From: Pararoseomonas baculiformis
GTDB taxonomy: Bacteria > Pseudomonadota > Alphaproteobacteria > Acetobacterales > Acetobacteraceae
Assembly (NCBI RefSeq): GCF_017813395.1
Contig: NZ_JAGIZB010000001.1
Coordinates: forward strand, 310,001 to 374,000
Reading direction: 5' to 3'
Length of the DNA: 64,000 nucleotides
The position numbers were made by a program, and so were the translations under genes. Below, piece by piece: positions 46,945-56,574 of the stretch; within the stretch, counting starts at the first letter, position 1, and each line of letters begins with the position of its first letter. The notes beneath the pieces were generated by a model. That model worked only from the letters and a program-made list of their open reading frames with translations. It ran no database searches and was not told the DNA's origin.

Positions 46945-49900
46945 TCAACCGGGCGAGGCGGCCTCCGCCGCTTCCCCGGCCGGGAACATCCGTGCCAGTG
47001 CGGCCGCCAGCGCCTCCCGCCCGAAAGGCTTGTCCAGCCGGGGTAGATCCGGTGCCATGCCGGCCGGCAGGTCCGCATAGCCCGAGGCGAGGATCACCGG
47101 CAGGCCGGGGCAGAGGGTGGCGATCCGCGCCGCCAACTCCATGCCCGTCATGCCCGGCATGGCATGGTCCGTCAGCACCAGGTCCGCCCACCTTCCCTGC
47201 TGCAGCAAGGCCAGCGCCGCGCCGGCCGAATCCGCCTCCCGCGTCGAATGGCCGAGATCGACGAGAAGGGCCACGCTGCTGGCCAGCACCAGCGGATCAT
47301 CATCCACCACCAACACCCGCAGGCGCCGCGCAGGGCCCGCGACCACGGCCCCGCCGGGCTGCGCCGGGGCAGGCTCCTCCCCGGGCTCGGCCCGGGGGAG
47401 CCAGATCTCGGCCACGGTGCCCTCGCCCGGGGCGCTGATCAGCCGCAGCGCCCCGCCGGATTGCGCGCAGAGCCCATGCACCATCGACAGGCCGAGCCCG
47501 GTGCCCCGGCCCACCCCCTTGGTGGTGAAGAAGGGCTCGGTGGCCCGGGCCAGGGTTTCGGCATCCATGCCCGCCCCCTGGTCCGTCACGGTGATGACCA
47601 GGCAATCCCTCACGGGGGGTGGGTCCCCGGCTCCCGGGCTGCCCTCCCGCGGGCCTGCGGGCGCATTGCGGGCGCCGATGCGCACGCGCCCCTGTGGGAA
47701 GCGGTCCGGCGGCATGGCATCCCGCGCATTGACGCAGAGATTCAGCAGGGCGAGCTCAAGCTGGTTCGGATCGGCATGGGCCGCCCAAAGCCCATCCGGC
47801 AGGTCGATGTCGAGCGGCGTCGCCGGGCCCAGGCTGCGTGCCAGGAGATCCCGCATCGAGCCGATCAGCACGGCGGAATCCACCGCCTCCATCCGCAGCT
47901 CCTGCCGCCGCGCGAAGGCCAGCATGCGGCGGGTCAGCGCCGCGCCGCGTTCGGCCGCGCCAGCCACCCCATCCAGCAGGCGGCGCGCGCTGCGGTCCTC
48001 GGCCAGGGCCGGGCGCTTGGCCAGCAGGGCGGCGCCGGAGGCCACGACCTGCAGAAGGTTGTTGAAGTCATGCGCCACGCCGCCCGTCAGCTGCCCCAGC
48101 GCCTCCATCTTCTGCGCCTGGGCAAGCTGGGCCTGGGCGCTTTCCGCCGCTGCCACCGCCTCGGCCACGCGGGTTTCCAGAAGCGCCTGGGCGGCCCGGC
48201 GCTCCGTGATATCGGCATAGACGCCGACGAAGCGACCGGTGCCGGGCATGGCGCGGCCATTGATCGAGATCCAGCGCACGCCTCTTGGGGTGATGAGCCG
48301 GTGTTCCAGCGTCACCGAGCGCCCCTCCGCCACCACCCGTTCCCAGTCCTCCGGCGTGATGGGCTGGTCGTCCGGGTGCATCGCGGCCTTCCAGATGCCC
48401 ACGTCGCTCCGGAGGTCGGGCGGCTCGGGCAGGCCCAGCAGCTCGAAATGCCCGGGCGAGTACACGGCCTGGCCCGTCGTCAGGTCCAGGTCGAAGGCGA
48501 CCAGCCCACCGGCCGAGAGGGCGAGCCGGAGCCGCTCCTCCGCCGCCGCGAGCGCGGCCTGGTTCTCCGCCAGCTCCGCCTCCGTCCGGCGGAGGGCGGA
48601 GACATCCACATGCACGCCCCGGAGCCGCGTGGCCCTACCCGTGGCGTCCCGCTCGATCTCAGCCAGGGCGGAAATCCAGCGCATCTCGCCGGCCGGCGTC
48701 ATCACGCGGTATTCGGAGACGTAATCCGTGCCTGTTCCCTCCACCGAGGCGGCGAAATGGGTCGAGACGCGGGCCCGGTCCTCCGGGTGGATGCGGCGGA
48801 GCCATGCGCCATGCGGCTCCTCCGCCGCCTCAGGCTTCAGCCCATGCAAGGCGAGGTATTCGGGCGAGCGATGATTGTGGAAGGCCGGGCGCCCCTCGGC
48901 ATCATAGGTGACGACGATCTCAAAGCCCCCCACCCGCGCCAGGCGCTGCGTCTGCGCGAGCTGTGCCTCGCGCTCACGCAGGGCCGCGTCCCGCACGGCA
49001 AGGGCGGAAGCGGCGCGGGACAGGGCATCGCCGACCAGGTCCACCTCCCGCACCGCCGTCCGGACGGCTGGAACAGCTTCCCCCTGCCCCAGCGCCACGG
49101 CGGCGGCCGACAGGGTGCGGGTGGCGCGCGCGATTCGCGCGGCGGCCCATAGGGCCAGCAGCAGCGCACATGCCAGCAGCAGCGCGCCCACGCCAAGCAG
49201 TGCCCAGACGGCCTGGCGCACGGGGGCGTCCACCACCTCGGCTTCCAGGCTGGTGCCGATGGTCCAGCCGGTGCTCGTTTCCGCATGGGCGATCACCGCC
49301 GGCACGCCCTCGACAGTCCGCCCGCGCTGAATCCCATGCGGCTCCTGGCGGAAGCGCGCGCCTGCCTGGCGGCCCACCAGGTCCGGGATAACGGGCGCGC
49401 GGGCCACGATCCGCTGGTTCCGGTCCACCACCATCGCGGACCAGCCGGGCTCCCGCACCTCCCCGGCCAGGCGCTCCGACAGGCGGTCCGCCCGCATCCC
49501 GGCGCCGAGCAGGTAGCGGCGCCCGGCGGCGTCCCGCACGGGAAGGGACACGCCATAGATCGGCGAGCCGGTGCGGGTGCCGCCGAACAGGTCGATCACC
49601 TGCGGCTCCTCCGGCGCGCCCTCCTTCGGCATGGCCCAATCGGGGCGCGGCACCGCGGCGAGTGGATGGCCGAAGGGGAAGGCGGTGTGCAGGAGCAGGT
49701 GCCCCTCCGCATCCCGCAGGGACAGGTATCCCCGAAGGTCCCCCGCCACGGCCACGAGATGGCGATGGACGCCCTCCAGGTCGCCGGACTGGAAGGCGGT
49801 GGTGACGCCGACGGCCCGGAGCGCGGAGGTGAGGGAGGCGAATTCGGCATCGATCGCCCGCGCCACGCCCTCGGCCCGGGTGAGGACCGATTGCTCCACC

Positions 49901-50067
49901 AGATCCCGTTGTGCCTCGGCGAAGCGCCAGAGGACGAGGCCGGCGAAGCCGAGCACGGGCAGGACAGTGGCCAGCACGAGCAGGACAAGGCGCGCACGGA
50001 TGCCCGGCCCGGCAAGCCTTGCCAGGCCCTGGCCATGATTCGTGCTGCTGGCGAGCCGTTCGGGCAT
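46945..50067 (-). CDS. Membrane-bound hybrid sensor histidine kinase
   Basis: The start at 50067 (MPERLASSTN) gives 1040 residues. A transmembrane helix at about 28-48 (VLLVLATVLPVLGFAGLVLW) is followed by a periplasmic sensor of about 230 residues resembling a Cache fold (GYLSLRDAEGHLLLHTAFPF, SPIYGVSLPVRDAAGRRYLL). A second helix follows at about 283-305. Next come a HAMP-like linker, two PAS domains (VGGFEIVVTYDAEGRPAF; LALSAGGLVAFDLDLTTG), then the kinase with GGVAHDFNNLLQV (His near residue 665), LLNLCVNARDAM, VTDQGAGMD and RGTGLGLSMVHG. A C-terminal receiver has VVDDDPLVLA and the Asp in LVLTDHAMPGMTG. The last half closely matches the partial kinase at 2-1384. It lies 70 bp downstream of ppx and upstream of the glucan operon, so it could regulate either; that is inference. 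Confidence 0.93.
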   Translation of the reverse strand: MPERLASSTNHGQGLARLAGPGIRARLVLLVLATVLPVLGFAGLVLWRFAEAQRDLVEQSVLTRAEGVARAIDAEFASLTSALRAVGVTTAFQSGDLEGVHRHLVAVAGDLRGYLSLRDAEGHLLLHTAFPFGHPLAAVPRPDWAMPKEGAPEEPQVIDLFGGTRTGSPIYGVSLPVRDAAGRRYLLGAGMRADRLSERLAGEVREPGWSAMVVDRNQRIVARAPVIPDLVGRQAGARFRQEPHGIQRGRTVEGVPAVIAHAETSTGWTIGTSLEAEVVDAPVRQAVWALLGVGALLLACALLLALWAAARIARATRTLSAAAVALGQGEAVPAVRTAVREVDLVGDALSRAASALAVRDAALREREAQLAQTQRLARVGGFEIVVTYDAEGRPAFHNHRSPEYLALHGLKPEAAEEPHGAWLRRIHPEDRARVSTHFAASVEGTGTDYVSEYRVMTPAGEMRWISALAEIERDATGRATRLRGVHVDVSALRRTEAELAENQAALAAAEERLRLALSAGGLVAFDLDLTTGQAVYSPGHFELLGLPEPPDLRSDVGIWKAAMHPDDQPITPEDWERVVAEGRSVTLEHRLITPRGVRWISINGRAMPGTGRFVGVYADITERRAAQALLETRVAEAVAAAESAQAQLAQAQKMEALGQLTGGVAHDFNNLLQVVASGAALLAKRPALAEDRSARRLLDGVAGAAERGAALTRRMLAFARRQELRMEAVDSAVLIGSMRDLLARSLGPATPLDIDLPDGLWAAHADPNQLELALLNLCVNARDAMPPDRFPQGRVRIGARNAPAGPREGSPGAGDPPPVRDCLVITVTDQGAGMDAETLARATEPFFTTKGVGRGTGLGLSMVHGLCAQSGGALRLISAPGEGTVAEIWLPRAEPGEEPAPAQPGGAVVAGPARRLRVLVVDDDPLVLASSVALLVDLGHSTREADSAGAALALLQQGRWADLVLTDHAMPGMTGMELAARIATLCPGLPVILASGYADLPAGMAPDLPRLDKPFGREALAAALARMFPAGEAAEAASPG

Positions 50068-50137
50068 CAGGAACAAACTGCACCGGCCGCGGGCCGCGCG
50101 CCAGCGCCCGCGCCAAGCCTTGTTGCCTGCGTGCGCC

Positions 50138-51658
50138 TCAGCCCTGTGGCGCGACCTCCACCATGGCTTCGAGCCCCATGGCCGCGGCCAGGCTGTCCAC
50201 GCGGCGTTGCACGCTTTCCCCGGCAAAGACGCCGCTGCCTTCCACCAGCCGCAGGATCAGCCGGCCGCCGCGCGGAATGAGGGAGGTGCCGGCCAGCAGG
50301 GCCGGCGTGCCGCCCGAAAGCGTGTAGGCCAGGCGCAGCGCGGCCCCGATTCGCTCGGCCCGCTGCTGCGCCGTGGGGCCGAGAAGACGCCGCGCGGGCT
50401 CCAGCATGACGGAGTCCCCCGCGTCGTAGCGGAGCGCGGTGGCCAGGGCGAGGAAGGCGCGGGCATGGTGGTCCAGCCCCACCCCGGGCTGGCGCAGCAC
50501 GCGCAGGAAGGCCTGCTCCGCGCGGTAGTCCGGATGGTCGTGGCTGCCCGTGTCGGAGAGCTGGCAGGCGGCCTGGCGCAGCGCGGCCTCCGCTGGCGCC
50601 TCATCGGGGAAGAGCGGCGCGGTCCAGTTCACCAGCGCCTCGGCCATGGCCGGGTCGCGCCCGAAGCGGGCGGAGAGATCGGCGCCGGCGGCCAGCAGCG
50701 GGTCCTGGTTGCGCACGGCGCCCAGCAGCAGGCGGGAATACCAGCCCTCCCGCAGCCCGTTGGCGGAGAAGACCACGCGCCGCGCCCCGGTCTGCCGCAG
50801 CAGGCGGCGCATCACGACGGCGGCGTAGGGAAGGTCCGCCGCGCGCTTGGAAGGCGCGCCGGGCAGGCGACCGGCCCTGTCCCCGGCGGCGATCACGGCG
50901 GCGCAGAGGTCCCGCGCCTCCTCCCGCCGGAGGACATAGTGATGCACGATGGAGAGGGGATAGCCGGTCTGGGTGATGTGCACCTTGGCAAGGGCGCGCC
51001 AGGCGCCGCCGACGAGATAGAGGTCCCGGTCCCGCCCGCGGGAGAGCCAGCGCACGTCGGAAAGCGCCTCCTCCGCGATGCCCCGCGCCCGCGTGGGATC
51101 CCCGCCCGAGCGTTCGTTGAGCCGGATCACGCCCAACGGCAGGCTGACGGAATCGGTGGGGCGCCCATTGGCCAGGTCCACCAGTTCCAGGCTGCCGCCG
51201 CCGATATCGCCCAGTATGCCATCGGCCCCGGGCACGCCGAGCAGCACGCCATCGGCGGACATCGCCGCCTCCTCCACCCCAGAGAGGATGCGGAGCGGCA
51301 CGCCGGGCAGGCGCGCCCGCAGCGCCTCGGCGAAGGCCGGGCCATTGGCGGCATCGCGCATCGCCGCCGTGGCCAGCACCTCCAGCGGATCGGCATGCAT
51401 GGCCCGCGCGATGGCCAGGTAGCGGCCCATGATGGTGAGCGCCCCCTCCACCGCCACCGCGTTCAGCCGGCCGGTGGCTTGCAGTCCGCGCCCCAGCCCC
51501 AGCACCGCCTTCTCGTTGAAGATGGTCACGGGGTTACGCCCGCGTCCCTCGAAGATCACGAGGCGGACGGAATTGGATCCGAGATCGACCACTCCCGAAC
51601 GTGGCAGGGCCAGGTTCCCCCCGGGGGGGATGGGCGCATATCCGTCGGGAAAGTCCAA
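50138..51658 (-). CDS. ppx: Exopolyphosphatase (Ppx/GppA family)
   Basis: Ppx removes terminal phosphates from inorganic polyphosphate; related GppA enzymes also hydrolyse pppGpp. The 506-residue protein has the actin-like ATPase fold markers: SGVVDLGSNSVRLVIFEG (phosphate 1), RILSGVEEAAMSADGVLLG with the catalytic Glu, and ILGDIGGGSLELVDL (phosphate 2). The C-terminal part is an all-helical HD-like domain (DHHARAFLALATALRYD). The exact start is uncertain because the first 15 residues are Pro-rich; a start a few codons downstream is possible. It lies 5 bp after ppk, forming the usual ppk-ppx pair that sets polyphosphate level. Confidence 0.94.
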   Translation of the reverse strand: MDFPDGYAPIPPGGNLALPRSGVVDLGSNSVRLVIFEGRGRNPVTIFNEKAVLGLGRGLQATGRLNAVAVEGALTIMGRYLAIARAMHADPLEVLATAAMRDAANGPAFAEALRARLPGVPLRILSGVEEAAMSADGVLLGVPGADGILGDIGGGSLELVDLANGRPTDSVSLPLGVIRLNERSGGDPTRARGIAEEALSDVRWLSRGRDRDLYLVGGAWRALAKVHITQTGYPLSIVHHYVLRREEARDLCAAVIAAGDRAGRLPGAPSKRAADLPYAAVVMRRLLRQTGARRVVFSANGLREGWYSRLLLGAVRNQDPLLAAGADLSARFGRDPAMAEALVNWTAPLFPDEAPAEAALRQAACQLSDTGSHDHPDYRAEQAFLRVLRQPGVGLDHHARAFLALATALRYDAGDSVMLEPARRLLGPTAQQRAERIGAALRLAYTLSGGTPALLAGTSLIPRGGRLILRLVEGSGVFAGESVQRRVDSLAAAMGLEAMVEVAPQG

Positions 51659-51663
51659 ATGTC

Positions 51664-54060
51664 TCAGTCCTGTGCCACGCGGTCCGGGCGGCGCCGCGCG
51701 GGCGCGCGGCTGCGCGGGGCGCGATGGAGGGCGCTGCCCCGGCCGGAGAGGGAGGGGTTTGTCATGAAATACTCATGGGCCGATAGAGGTTGCGGCCCCG
51801 GCTCCACGCGGCGGTAGGTGCCGTCCGGGTGCAGTTCCCAGGACTGGTCGCGGTCCTTCAGGTTCACCACCATGATCTGGTCCAGCACCTGGGCGTGCAC
51901 GGTGGGGTTCTCCACCGGCACCAGGGTCTCCACCCGCCAGTCCATGTTGCGCGCCATCCAGTCCGCGCTGCTGAGGAACACGCGCGCGCGGCGGCTGGGC
52001 AGGCGGTGGCCGTTGGCGAAGGCGCAGATGCGCGAGTGCTCCAGGAAGCGCCCGACGATGGACTTCACCCGGATGTTGTCCGAAAGCCCCTTCACCCCCG
52101 GACGCAGGCAGCAGATGCCGCGCACGATGCAATCCACCTTCACCCCGGCCTGGCTGGCCCGGTAGAGGGCGTCGATCAGCGTCTCGTCCACCAGGGAGTT
52201 CATCTTCAGCCAGATGCCGGAGGGCCGCCCTTCCCGCGCATTGATGATCTCCTGCTCGATCAGCCCCATCAGCGCGGGGCGAATGGTGAGCGGGGCGAAG
52301 GCCAGGCTCTCCATCGCCTCCGGCCGCGCATAGCCGGTCATGTAGTTGAACAGCCGCGCGCCATCGCGTGTCAGTCCGGGATCGGCGGTGAAGAAGGAGA
52401 GGTCCGTGTAGATGCGCGCGGTGACGGGGTGGTAGTTGCCGGTCCCGAAATGCGCGTAGGAGCGCATCCCGCCCCCTTCGCGCCGCACGACCAGCGAGAC
52501 CTTGGCGTGGGTCTTCAGGTCCACGAAGCCGTAGACCACCTGCACGCCCGCCGCCTCCAGCTCCCGCGCGAGGGCGATGTTGCGCTCCTCGTCGAAGCGC
52601 GCCTTCAGCTCCACCATGGCGGTGACGGACTTGCCGGCCTCGGCGGCCTCGATCAGCGCGCGCGCGATCGGGCTGTCGCGGCTGGTGCGGTAGAGGGTCT
52701 GCTTGATCGCCACCACCGCCGGGTCCCGCGCCGCCTGGCGAAGGAACTGCACCACCACGTCGAAGGATTCGTAGGGGTGGTGGACGATGATGTCCTTCGC
52801 CCGGATCGCCGCGAAGCAATCCCCGCCGAAATCGAGGATGCGTTCCGGGAAGCGCGGGGTGTAGGGCTTGAAGAGCAGGTCGGGCCTGTCGTCCAGGATG
52901 AGCTGCGTCAGGTCCGATAGGCCCAGCAGCCCGTCCAGGGTGAAGATCTCCGCCCGCGGCGCGTCCAGCTCCTCCGCCACTAGGTCCACCATATCCACCG
53001 GCGTGTTGGCGATGACGGAGAGGCGGATGGCACGCCCGCGGCGGCGGCGCTTCAGCGCGGATTCATAGGAGCGGACGAGATCCTCCGCCTCCTCCTCGAA
53101 CTCCACGTCGGTGTCGCGGATCAGGCGGAACAGCCCGCGCTCGGCCAGGATGTAGCCGGGGAAGACGCGGCGGAGATTGAGGAGGATCACCTCCTCCAGC
53201 AGCACGAAGCGCGCCGGTTCCCGCCCGCCATCCGGGCGGGGGGCAGAGGCCGGGGGCAGGCGGATGAAGCGGTCCAGCTGCGGCGGCAGGGGCAGGATGG
53301 CGCGCATGGTCCCGCCATCCTCCTCCCGCACCAGCTTCATGATGAGGCAGAGGGCAAGATTCGGCAGGAAGGGAAAGGGATGCGCCGGGTCCACCGCCAG
53401 TGGCGTGAGCACCGGGAAGATCCGGTCCATGAACCAGGCGGCGAGCCATTCGCGGTCAGCCTCCGACAGCTCGGAGGTGTCGCTGACATGGATCCCCTCC
53501 TCGGCCAGCCTGCCGCGCAGGTCGAGCCAGGCCTGCTGCTGGCGGGTGAGCAGGCGCCCCGCCCGGTCATGGATGGCGGAGAGCTGCTGGGCGGGGCTGA
53601 GGCCATCGGGCGAGATGGCGGTGATGCCCGCCCGCTCCTGCCCCATCAGCCCGGCCACGCGCACCGAGTAGAACTCGTCCAGGTTCGAGGAGGAGATGGC
53701 GACGAAGCGCAGCCGCTCCAGCAGCGGATGGGCCGGGTTGGCGGCCTCCTCCAGCACGCGCTCGTTGAAGGCGAGCCAGGAGAGCTCCCGGTTGATGAAG
53801 CGTCCGGTCTCGCTCATCAGCGGGTTGCCCTGGGGCGACGGGGGCGGCGAGGGTTCCATCGGGGGAAGCTCCGGCGGGGGCGGCTCCGGTGCTGCCTCGG
53901 CGCTGGGCGGGGCGAGGGTTGTGGCCCGGGCAGGCCGCGACCCGGCCCGGGCCGGGCGCGGGGTGGCCTGGCGTGCGGCCATGCGCAGCCGGGGTGCCTC
54001 GGGCGAATCGCTCCTGGGGGTTCCGGGTTCCGGCAGGGTGGATTCTGTCTTCGCGTCCAT
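51664..54060 (-). CDS. ppk: Polyphosphate kinase 1
   Basis: Ppk1 reversibly polymerises the gamma-phosphate of ATP into polyphosphate. The conserved protein begins at [20 protein letters not shown]. Before it lies an 80-residue Pro/Ala/Arg-rich leader (SPPPSPQG near its end), present if the start at 54060 is right; an ATG at 53820 would remove it. Catalytic features are the phospho-His region [20 protein letters not shown] (near residue 535 in the long form), [37 protein letters not shown] and the second His-side motif [19 protein letters not shown]. The C-terminus is disordered and Arg-rich ([15 protein letters not shown]). It sits between hdaA and ppx with 5-10 bp spacings. Confidence 0.94.
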   Translation of the reverse strand: MDAKTESTLPEPGTPRSDSPEAPRLRMAARQATPRPARAGSRPARATTLAPPSAEAAPEPPPPELPPMEPSPPPSPQGNPLMSETGRFINRELSWLAFNERVLEEAANPAHPLLERLRFVAISSSNLDEFYSVRVAGLMGQERAGITAISPDGLSPAQQLSAIHDRAGRLLTRQQQAWLDLRGRLAEEGIHVSDTSELSEADREWLAAWFMDRIFPVLTPLAVDPAHPFPFLPNLALCLIMKLVREEDGGTMRAILPLPPQLDRFIRLPPASAPRPDGGREPARFVLLEEVILLNLRRVFPGYILAERGLFRLIRDTDVEFEEEAEDLVRSYESALKRRRRGRAIRLSVIANTPVDMVDLVAEELDAPRAEIFTLDGLLGLSDLTQLILDDRPDLLFKPYTPRFPERILDFGGDCFAAIRAKDIIVHHPYESFDVVVQFLRQAARDPAVVAIKQTLYRTSRDSPIARALIEAAEAGKSVTAMVELKARFDEERNIALARELEAAGVQVVYGFVDLKTHAKVSLVVRREGGGMRSYAHFGTGNYHPVTARIYTDLSFFTADPGLTRDGARLFNYMTGYARPEAMESLAFAPLTIRPALMGLIEQEIINAREGRPSGIWLKMNSLVDETLIDALYRASQAGVKVDCIVRGICCLRPGVKGLSDNIRVKSIVGRFLEHSRICAFANGHRLPSRRARVFLSSADWMARNMDWRVETLVPVENPTVHAQVLDQIMVVNLKDRDQSWELHPDGTYRRVEPGPQPLSAHEYFMTNPSLSGRGSALHRAPRSRAPARRRPDRVAQD

Positions 54061-54069
54061 GGCGGGAAG

Positions 54070-54819
54070 CTACAGCAGGGTGCCCATGGAAGCGGAGGCT
54101 ATCCCCACACTTGCCACGGAATCGTCACCGGAAGTTTCCCAGCCTTCCTCATCCGGGGCGCCGGTGCCGCTGCCATCGATCAGCCCGGCCAGGCTGCTGC
54201 GGGCCAGGGCACGGGTGACGCGGCCGCCATCGGCCAGGGCCGCCCGGTCCAGCCGGGCCGCGGCCTCGGCCAGCACCGCCGCCTCCCGGGGGAGACGGGC
54301 GAGCAGCCAATCCTGGATCGCCGGCTCCACGCGCAGCTGGCGGCGGGCGAAATGCCGGGCCAGCAGGGCGCGCAGCAGGGCATCGGTGGGCTGGGCCAGC
54401 GGGGCGGCGGCCGTGGCGCGCAGGCGGCTGGCCAGATCGGGCAGCCGCGCCTCCCAGCGCGAGGGCGGCTCCCGCCCTGCCATCAGCAATAGATGCCCGC
54501 CGGCGGCGCAGGCATTGATGAGGTGGAACAGCGCCGGCTCCTCGGCCGCGCAATCGGCGTCGTCCAGCGCCGTCGGCGCGCCATCCGGCACGCCGCGCAG
54601 ATGGGGGCCGGAGAGGCGGCGCAGGCCTAGTCGGCGCGCGGCCTGGGCCAGGAAGGCGGATTTCCCGCTGCCCTCCGGCCCATGCAGGACCAGCCGCCCC
54701 GCAGGCCAGCTTCCCGGATCGCCAAGCCAGGTGCGGGCCACGGCGTTGGACGAATCCGGAATCGGATCGAGTTCCGCCTCGGCGCGCGGAAGCAGCGGCA
54801 AGGCGAGCTGGCGGGGCAT
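54070..54819 (-). CDS. hdaA: DnaA-like replication regulator HdaA
   Basis: HdaA is the alphaproteobacterial Hda homologue. It binds the replisome clamp and stimulates ATP hydrolysis by DnaA, preventing re-initiation. The 249-residue protein begins MPRQLALPLL, matching the clamp-binding QLxLP/F motif at the N-terminus. It has a Walker A, VLHGPEGSGKSAFLAQAA (near residue 46). The Walker-B position is TALDDADCA, followed by LFHLINACAAGGHLLLMAG and the sensor-type RLPDLASRLRATAA. There is no DnaA DNA-binding domain IV, as expected. The Ser/Asp/Glu-rich C-terminal tail of about 30 residues is unusual. It lies between the AI-2E-type permease and ppk, a known Rhodospirillales arrangement. Confidence 0.9.
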   Translation of the reverse strand: MPRQLALPLLPRAEAELDPIPDSSNAVARTWLGDPGSWPAGRLVLHGPEGSGKSAFLAQAARRLGLRRLSGPHLRGVPDGAPTALDDADCAAEEPALFHLINACAAGGHLLLMAGREPPSRWEARLPDLASRLRATAAAPLAQPTDALLRALLARHFARRQLRVEPAIQDWLLARLPREAAVLAEAAARLDRAALADGGRVTRALARSSLAGLIDGSGTGAPDEEGWETSGDDSVASVGIASASMGTLL

Positions 54820-54825
54820 GGCTGG

Positions 54826-55962
54826 TCAGCCCCCTGTCCGGGGCGGGTCTAGATAGAGCGGGCTTTCGAGGTAGCGGCGGAGCCAGTACCGCGCCAGCAC
54901 CCCGATGGCCGCCGCGATCGGCACGGCCAGCAGCACGCCGAGGAAGCCGAAGGCCACCCCGCCGGCGAAAAGGGCGAAGATCACCCAGACCGCGTGGAGC
55001 TCCACCCGGTCCCCCAGCAGGCGGGGATAGATGATGTAGCCCTCCACGATCTGGCCGGTGAGGAAGACGCCCACCACCATGGCCACGTCCCGCCAGTTCC
55101 CGAACTGGCCGATGGCCAGCAGGATGGCGGTGGCCATTCCCGTCATGGAGCCGACATAGGGGATGAAGGTGAACAGCCCCGCCAGCAGCCCGACCAGCAG
55201 CCCCAGTTCCAGCCCCACCGCCGAGAGGACGAGGGCGTAGTAGACGGCCAGCATCGCGCAGCAGAGAAGCTGCCCGCGCAGCCAAGCGGAGAGCACGCGG
55301 TCCGTGTCATGCGCCAGCTGGCGCAGGACGGCGGCGTTGCGGCGCGGCAGCCAGGTTTCGATCCGGGCGATGATCCGCGGCCAGTCCCGCAGCAGGTAGA
55401 AACCGACGATCGGCGTGACCACGGCGAAGGTGAAGACGTTGAACAGCGCGTAGCCGCCCCCGATCAGCCGCGTGGCCGAGGTGCCGAGCCAGACGAGGAT
55501 GGAGCCGAGCTGCGAGACCGCGAGGTCCTTCAGCCGCGGGTCCAGCACCATGGGCTTCATCCGCTCCTCGGCCGCGGCCAGCGCGTCCTGCAGCGTGGCG
55601 CCGATGCGGCTGACATAGGCCGGCAGGCGGGCGAGCAGCGTGCCGATCTGGGAGATGAGCAGCGGGTAGAGCAGCAGCAGCGCGAGAAGCGCCAGCGCCA
55701 TCAGCCCTGCCACCAGCAGCCCCGCCCCCAGCCAGCGCGGCACCCCGATCCGTGCCAGGCGGGCGGCCAGGGGATCGAGGAAATAGGCCACGCAGATCGC
55801 CAGCACGAAGGGCGTGAGGATGGCGGAGAAGAACCAGAGGCAGAAAATGGCCGCCGAGAGCAGCCCGAAGACCAGGCCCAGCCGCTGCGCCCTGGTGGCG
55901 TTGCGCGGACCGGGGGAGCGGGGGAGCTCGGGGCGCGGAAGCGGGGTGGGCAGGCCGCTCAT
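54826..55962 (-). CDS. AI-2E-family (PerM/TqsA-type) membrane protein
   Basis: The start at 55962 (MSGLPTPLPR) overlaps the pgsA-like stop as ATGA; the longer upstream frame is a shadow. The 378-residue protein has about eight hydrophobic segments. It shows the family layout: a paired helix near the N-terminus (FFSAILTPFVLAICVAYFLDP), a long amphipathic soluble stretch (LLARLPAYVSRIGATLQDAL) and the C-terminal helices with GLLAGLFTFIPYVGSMTG and GQIVEGYIIYPRLLGDRVEL. LGVLLAVPIAAAIGVLAR is typical. Members include TqsA, a quorum-signal exporter, and Na+/H+-type exchangers, so the transported molecule cannot be stated. hdaA follows after 6 bp. Confidence 0.9.
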   Translation of the reverse strand: MSGLPTPLPRPELPRSPGPRNATRAQRLGLVFGLLSAAIFCLWFFSAILTPFVLAICVAYFLDPLAARLARIGVPRWLGAGLLVAGLMALALLALLLLYPLLISQIGTLLARLPAYVSRIGATLQDALAAAEERMKPMVLDPRLKDLAVSQLGSILVWLGTSATRLIGGGYALFNVFTFAVVTPIVGFYLLRDWPRIIARIETWLPRRNAAVLRQLAHDTDRVLSAWLRGQLLCCAMLAVYYALVLSAVGLELGLLVGLLAGLFTFIPYVGSMTGMATAILLAIGQFGNWRDVAMVVGVFLTGQIVEGYIIYPRLLGDRVELHAVWVIFALFAGGVAFGFLGVLLAVPIAAAIGVLARYWLRRYLESPLYLDPPRTGG

Positions 55963-56483
55963 TTCGGCAGGGCGCGGGCCGCGTCCCGTACATAGGCAAG
56001 GCCGGAGGCGATGGTGGTGGCGGTGACGGCGGCGATCAGCGCCGCCAGCAGCCAGCCCGCCTCCAGCTGGAACCCGGCCAGCATCAGCGCCACCCCGGCC
56101 AGGGTGATCTGGGCCACGGTGTTCAGCTTGGAGATGAAGAGCGGCTGGATCGCCGGGCGCAGCCCCATGAGCGCGAGCAGGAGCAGCCCGCCCACGATCA
56201 GCAGGTCCCGGAACACGACGAGAATGGCCAGCCAGTCCGGCAGCACCCCGATGATGGCCAGGGTCACGTAGACCGAGACGAGCAGCGCCTTGTCCGCCAC
56301 AGGGTCCAGCACGGCGCCGATGAAGGAGCGGGCGTTGCGCACCCGCGCCAGCCATCCATCCACGGCATCCGATATCCCGGCCCCGACGAAGAGCAGGAAG
56401 GCGATGTCCAGCCGGCGCTGGATCACCAGCCACACCACCGCGGGCACGGCGCAGAGCCGCGCGAGGGTGATGATGTTCGGCAG
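55959..56483 (-). CDS. pgsA: CDP-alcohol phosphatidyltransferase (PgsA-like), start uncertain
   Basis: The enzyme condenses CDP-diacylglycerol with an alcohol, usually glycerol-3-phosphate, in the inner membrane. The signature DGxxARx8-9GxxxDxxxD is visible as DAVDGWLARVRNARSF followed by GAVLDPVADKAL. The frame continues upstream of the first GTG (56447) through PNIITLARLCAVPAVVW, the normal PgsA N-terminus, so the gene must begin earlier. No in-frame ATG, GTG or TTG exists between 56447 and the end of the upstream gene. CTG at 56483 is used here; ATT at 56552 is another possibility. Four or five hydrophobic helices follow the motif. Its stop overlaps the permease start. Confidence 0.75.
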   Translation of the reverse strand: MPNIITLARLCAVPAVVWLVIQRRLDIAFLLFVGAGISDAVDGWLARVRNARSFIGAVLDPVADKALLVSVYVTLAIIGVLPDWLAILVVFRDLLIVGGLLLLALMGLRPAIQPLFISKLNTVAQITLAGVALMLAGFQLEAGWLLAALIAAVTATTIASGLAYVRDAARALPK

Positions 56484-56574
56484 GGTGAGGAGCGCGCTTT
56501 CTGCGGCCCGGGCCGCCTCGCCGTCCCCCGGCCCGGGGCGGGGCTCCGGAATGGGCGCTGGGTCACCGGCCGTG

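Noticed and set aside
50042-51817. Open frame of 591 codons opposite ppx
   Set aside because: Shadow of ppx; no domain, and it runs across the ppx/ppk junction.
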